Positions 61,832 through 64,000 of a stretch of DNA of 64,000 nucleotides are shown piece after piece. The stretch spans positions 202,889 to 266,888 of the forward strand of contig NZ_JAHKRO010000002.1 of NCBI RefSeq assembly GCF_019396325.1, given 5' to 3'. The stretch comes from Nonomuraea ceibae. Its GTDB lineage: Bacteria; Actinomycetota; Actinomycetes; Streptosporangiales; Streptosporangiaceae. Every line of letters starts with the position of its first letter. The stretch's first letter is position 1. The position numbers and the translations under genes are program-made. A model generated the notes under the pieces. It was given only the letters and a program-made list of their open reading frames with translations. It ran no database searches and was not told the origin of the DNA.

Positions 61832-61859
61832 CCATTGAACCAGGACAATACTTAGCCGT

Positions 61860-62216
61860 GTGGCACAGTATTCGGCCCAGTTGGACGGGGTGCTCGTAGC
61901 GCTCGCCGACCCGACCCGGCGCGCCGTCGTCCGGCGGCTGGGGCGCGGGCCCGCGAGCGTCGGCGACCTCGCCGCCGCGTTCCCGATGACCCTCCCCTCG
62001 TTCATGAAGCACATCCGCACACTCGAGGCGAACGGCCTGATCAGCACGGTCAAGTCCGGCCGGGTGCGCACCTGCGTGCTCAATCGCGGGCAGCTCTCCC
62101 TCCTCGACGACTGGCTCGCCGAGCAGCGCCGGATCTGGGAGGAGCACACCGACCGCCTCGAACGGTTCGTGCGGGACCAAGCAGACCAGACCGACCAAGA
62201 GGAGGACCTCCGATGA
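61860..62216 (+). CDS. ArsR/SmtB-type winged-helix regulator
   Basis: A 118-residue regulator starting at GTG 61860. The winged helix-turn-helix (VLVALADPTRRAVVRRLGRG, then FPMTLPSFMKHIRTLEANGLI) lacks the Cys metal sites of classic ArsR. It is of the type paired with SRPBCC/AHSA1 genes, and its stop overlaps the next start (ATGA). It probably autoregulates this three-gene operon through the upstream inverted repeat. Confidence 0.9.
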   Translation: MAQYSAQLDGVLVALADPTRRAVVRRLGRGPASVGDLAAAFPMTLPSFMKHIRTLEANGLISTVKSGRVRTCVLNRGQLSLLDDWLAEQRRIWEEHTDRLERFVRDQADQTDQEEDLR

Positions 62217-62695
62217 AGCTCGACCCCGATCTCGACCTCGCCCTGGAGCGGGTCATCCGCGCCCCGCGCGCGACCGTGTGGCGGGCGTGGACCGACCCGT
62301 CCCAGCTTGAGCAGTGGTGGGTCCCGGCTCCGGCCCGCTGCCGGGTGCACCGGCTGGACGTGCGGCCCGGAGGGGCGTTCGTGACGCGGCTGAGCGAGGA
62401 CGGGGCCGAGTTCGTCCCGCATCTCGACGCCTGCTTCCTGGCCGTGGACGAGTTCGAGCGGATCGTGTTCACCAACGCGATCGACAGCACCTGGCGCCCG
62501 GCGAACCCCGACCCGATCCCGATGACGGCCACGATCACGTTCGGCGACCATCCCGAGGGCACGGCCTACCGGCTGCTCGTCCGCCACCGCGACCCCGAGG
62601 CGCGCGCCCTGCACGAGAAGCTCGGCTTCGCCGACGGCTGGGGCACGGTCACGGCCCAGCTTGCGGGCTTCGCCGAGGCAGGGGGGCCGCGATGA
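62213..62695 (+). CDS. SRPBCC (AHSA1/START-like) protein
   Basis: A 160-residue helix-grip protein of the AHSA1 type: VIRAPRATVWRAWTDPSQLEQWW at the start, VRPGGAFV in the sheet, and a long C-terminal helix (EKLGFADGWGTVTAQLAGFA). This fold binds hydrophobic ligands. Pairing with an ArsR-like regulator is a common actinobacterial module whose ligand is usually unknown. Confidence 0.9.
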   Translation: MKLDPDLDLALERVIRAPRATVWRAWTDPSQLEQWWVPAPARCRVHRLDVRPGGAFVTRLSEDGAEFVPHLDACFLAVDEFERIVFTNAIDSTWRPANPDPIPMTATITFGDHPEGTAYRLLVRHRDPEARALHEKLGFADGWGTVTAQLAGFAEAGGPR

Positions 62696-63336
62696 GGCTC
62701 GTCCTGACGGAGTTCGTCACGCTCGACGGCGTCAGCCAGGGGCCAGGCTCCCCCGACGAGGACACCAGCGACGGTTTCGCCCTCGGCGGCTGGCTGGTGC
62801 CCCATCTCGACGCGGCGTTCGTCCGCTACACCTCCGACCGGCTCGATCTGGCCGACGGGCTGCTGCTCGGACGGCGTACGTACGAGGCGTTCGCCCGCGA
62901 CTGGCCGAAGATCACCGACCCGGGCGACCCGTTCGCCGAGCGCATGAACACGCTGCCGAAGTACGTCGTGTCCAGCACCCTCGCCGAGGGCGCCTGGCAC
63001 CCCACGACCGTGCTCAGGGGCGATCCCGTACGGACGGTCGCCGAGCTCAAGGCCCGTCCCGGCCGGGAGCTCCAGATTCACGGCAGCGCCCGCCTGGGCG
63101 ACGCGCTGCTGTCGGCGGGCCTGGGCGACGCGCTGCGCCTGGTGGTCGCGCCCACCGTGCTCAGGACCGGCCGCCGCCTCCTGGCCAGCGGCCCCGGGGC
63201 CCGGGACGACGCCACGTCGGGACTGCGCCTGGTCCACCACGAGGCCACGCCGAGCGGGCTGCTGCTCCTGGAGTACGAGACGACCGGCCGGGCGCGCCGG
63301 GGCACGTACGCGGGCGTGACCGGCGTGCCGGGCTGA
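62692..63336 (+). CDS. RibD C-terminal/dihydrofolate reductase-like family protein
   Basis: A 214-residue protein beginning MRLVLTEFVTLDGVSQGPG, with GRRTYEAF and KYVVSSTL segments typical of the RibD_C/DHFR-like family, a NADPH-dependent reductase fold. Its specific substrate is not known. Its ATG overlaps the SRPBCC stop (ATGA), so it belongs to the ArsR-like operon. Confidence 0.9.
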   Translation: MRLVLTEFVTLDGVSQGPGSPDEDTSDGFALGGWLVPHLDAAFVRYTSDRLDLADGLLLGRRTYEAFARDWPKITDPGDPFAERMNTLPKYVVSSTLAEGAWHPTTVLRGDPVRTVAELKARPGRELQIHGSARLGDALLSAGLGDALRLVVAPTVLRTGRRLLASGPGARDDATSGLRLVHHEATPSGLLLLEYETTGRARRGTYAGVTGVPG

Positions 63337-63431
63337 CAGGAATCTGCACGTCCGATGACAGGACGCCTCGGCATGCTCGGGCACGCCCGCATCCGAACCC
63401 ACCGCCGGGCACCGGCGGAATCGAGGCTCCC

Positions 63432-64000
63432 ATGCTGTTCATCGAACTCTTCGTGCCCAGCGGGGTCTTCGGCCCGGACGAGCGCCGCCGCCTCGCCGGG
63501 CAGCTGACCTCGCGCAAGATCCTCACCGGCGACGACAGCGATCCCGGCGCCGATCCCGGCGTGATCAGGCTGTACGAGTCGCTCAGCGACGTCGTCGTCC
63601 ACGAGGCGCCGGCGCCGCGGGCGGATCAGCCCTGCTACGTCGTCAACGTGTACGTCGCCGCCTGGGCCAAGGAGATCGGCGAGCACCTCGTACGGGAGAT
63701 CACCCGCAGGCTGGGTGAGGCGGAGGGCGACCCGGAACGCCTCTTCCGGGAGCCGCGTGCGCTGGTCCACGTGATCGGGGTGCCCGACGGCGGTTACGGA
63801 TTCGCCGGGAAGGTCCGCCGCTCCACCGATGTGCTGGACCTGATCGACCGGGCGAAGTCCCGGCGCCCCGAGGAGGCGCCGGAGGGCATGTTCGTCGACC
63901 CGGTCTGCGGCGCCCGCGTACCGGCCGGGGAGGCCGTCGTCACGGAGATCGACGGGACCACGTACGGCTTCTGCTGCGCCCACTGCCGCGCCCACTTCAC
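63432..64000 (+). CDS. Tautomerase-like protein with C-terminal YHS domain (truncated by window end)
   Basis: Translation from ATG 63432 stays open to the window end (about 189 codons seen). The first part (MLFIELFVPSGVFGPDERRR and VHVIGVPDGGYGFAGK) looks like a divergent tautomerase-type fold. From about residue 155 a YHS domain appears (FVDPVCGARVPAG, then YGFCCAHCRAHF), a Cys-rich metal-binding module found in copper-handling proteins. The combination suggests a metal- or redox-related role. The C-terminus lies outside the window. Confidence 0.75.
   Translation, partial: MLFIELFVPSGVFGPDERRRLAGQLTSRKILTGDDSDPGADPGVIRLYESLSDVVVHEAPAPRADQPCYVVNVYVAAWAKEIGEHLVREITRRLGEAEGDPERLFREPRALVHVIGVPDGGYGFAGKVRRSTDVLDLIDRAKSRRPEEAPEGMFVDPVCGARVPAGEAVVTEIDGTTYGFCCAHCRAHF

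Noticed and set aside
1-64000. tRNA, rRNA, CRISPR arrays and transposons
   Set aside because: None recognised by eye; a tRNAscan or IS search would be needed to exclude small or degenerate ones.

Overview
The window is uniformly very GC-rich (GC-ending codons, GTG and TTG starts, long antisense open frames). It carries an actinobacterial-type ESX/type VII secretion locus and a Streptomyces-style plant-polysaccharide locus. The source is therefore a high-GC actinomycete. A Streptosporangiaceae-like soil filamentous actinomycete (Nonomuraea or Streptosporangium type) is my best inference, but no 16S rRNA, tRNA or other marker is present to settle it. No rRNA, tRNA, CRISPR array, transposase or phage integrase was recognised.

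Region 1 (about 0.4-33 kb) is a type VII secretion (T7SS) island. Core parts are EccB (13710-15125), EccD (22180-23625), a three-ATPase EccC (23742-27740) and the mycosin protease MycP (31548-32696). I see no EccE. Around them are about eleven WXG100 or WXG-like small or elongated proteins, two YbaB/EbfC-like proteins, an SseB-family protein, a WXG-lytic transglycosylase fusion and a membrane-anchored kinase-like protein that lacks the HRD catalytic Asp. The leftward arm ends in a 3277-residue protein with a CpnT-like N-terminal region, two zincin-like modules and several duplicated beta-rich modules. It is followed, with overlapping genes, by two small proteins that are paralogues of each other. 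This looks like a giant T7SS effector with candidate immunity genes and is the most novel part of the window.

Region 2 (33-38 kb) holds ordinary genes: a biotin-dependent acyl-CoA carboxylase alpha subunit, a secreted or membrane Gly-rich protein, and a class C beta-lactamase-like membrane serine hydrolase.

Region 3 (38-58 kb) is a xyloglucan utilisation locus. It has a secreted GH74 endoxyloglucanase with CBM2, a secreted GH3 and a paralogous cytoplasmic GH3, a cytoplasmic GH31 alpha-xylosidase-like enzyme, two complete substrate-binding protein/permease sets without ATPase genes, a ROK repressor and a LacI repressor. A 25-bp XylR-like operator occurs upstream of each of three transcription units, and a perfect 14-bp palindrome precedes the GH3-LacI operon. 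The model is extracellular cleavage by GH74, import of xyloglucan oligosaccharides, then intracellular trimming by GH31 and GH3, all derepressed by oligosaccharide.

Region 4 (58-64 kb) carries small metabolic and regulatory genes: two GNAT acetyltransferases, a beta-hydroxyacid-dehydrogenase-like oxidoreductase divergent from a CGNR regulator across three equally spaced operator-like sites, an ArsR-SRPBCC-RibD-like operon, and a tautomerase-like/YHS protein cut by the window end. Intergenic stretches at 1-381, 58163-58731 and 59847-60156 contain GC-rich minisatellites and no gene I can support.
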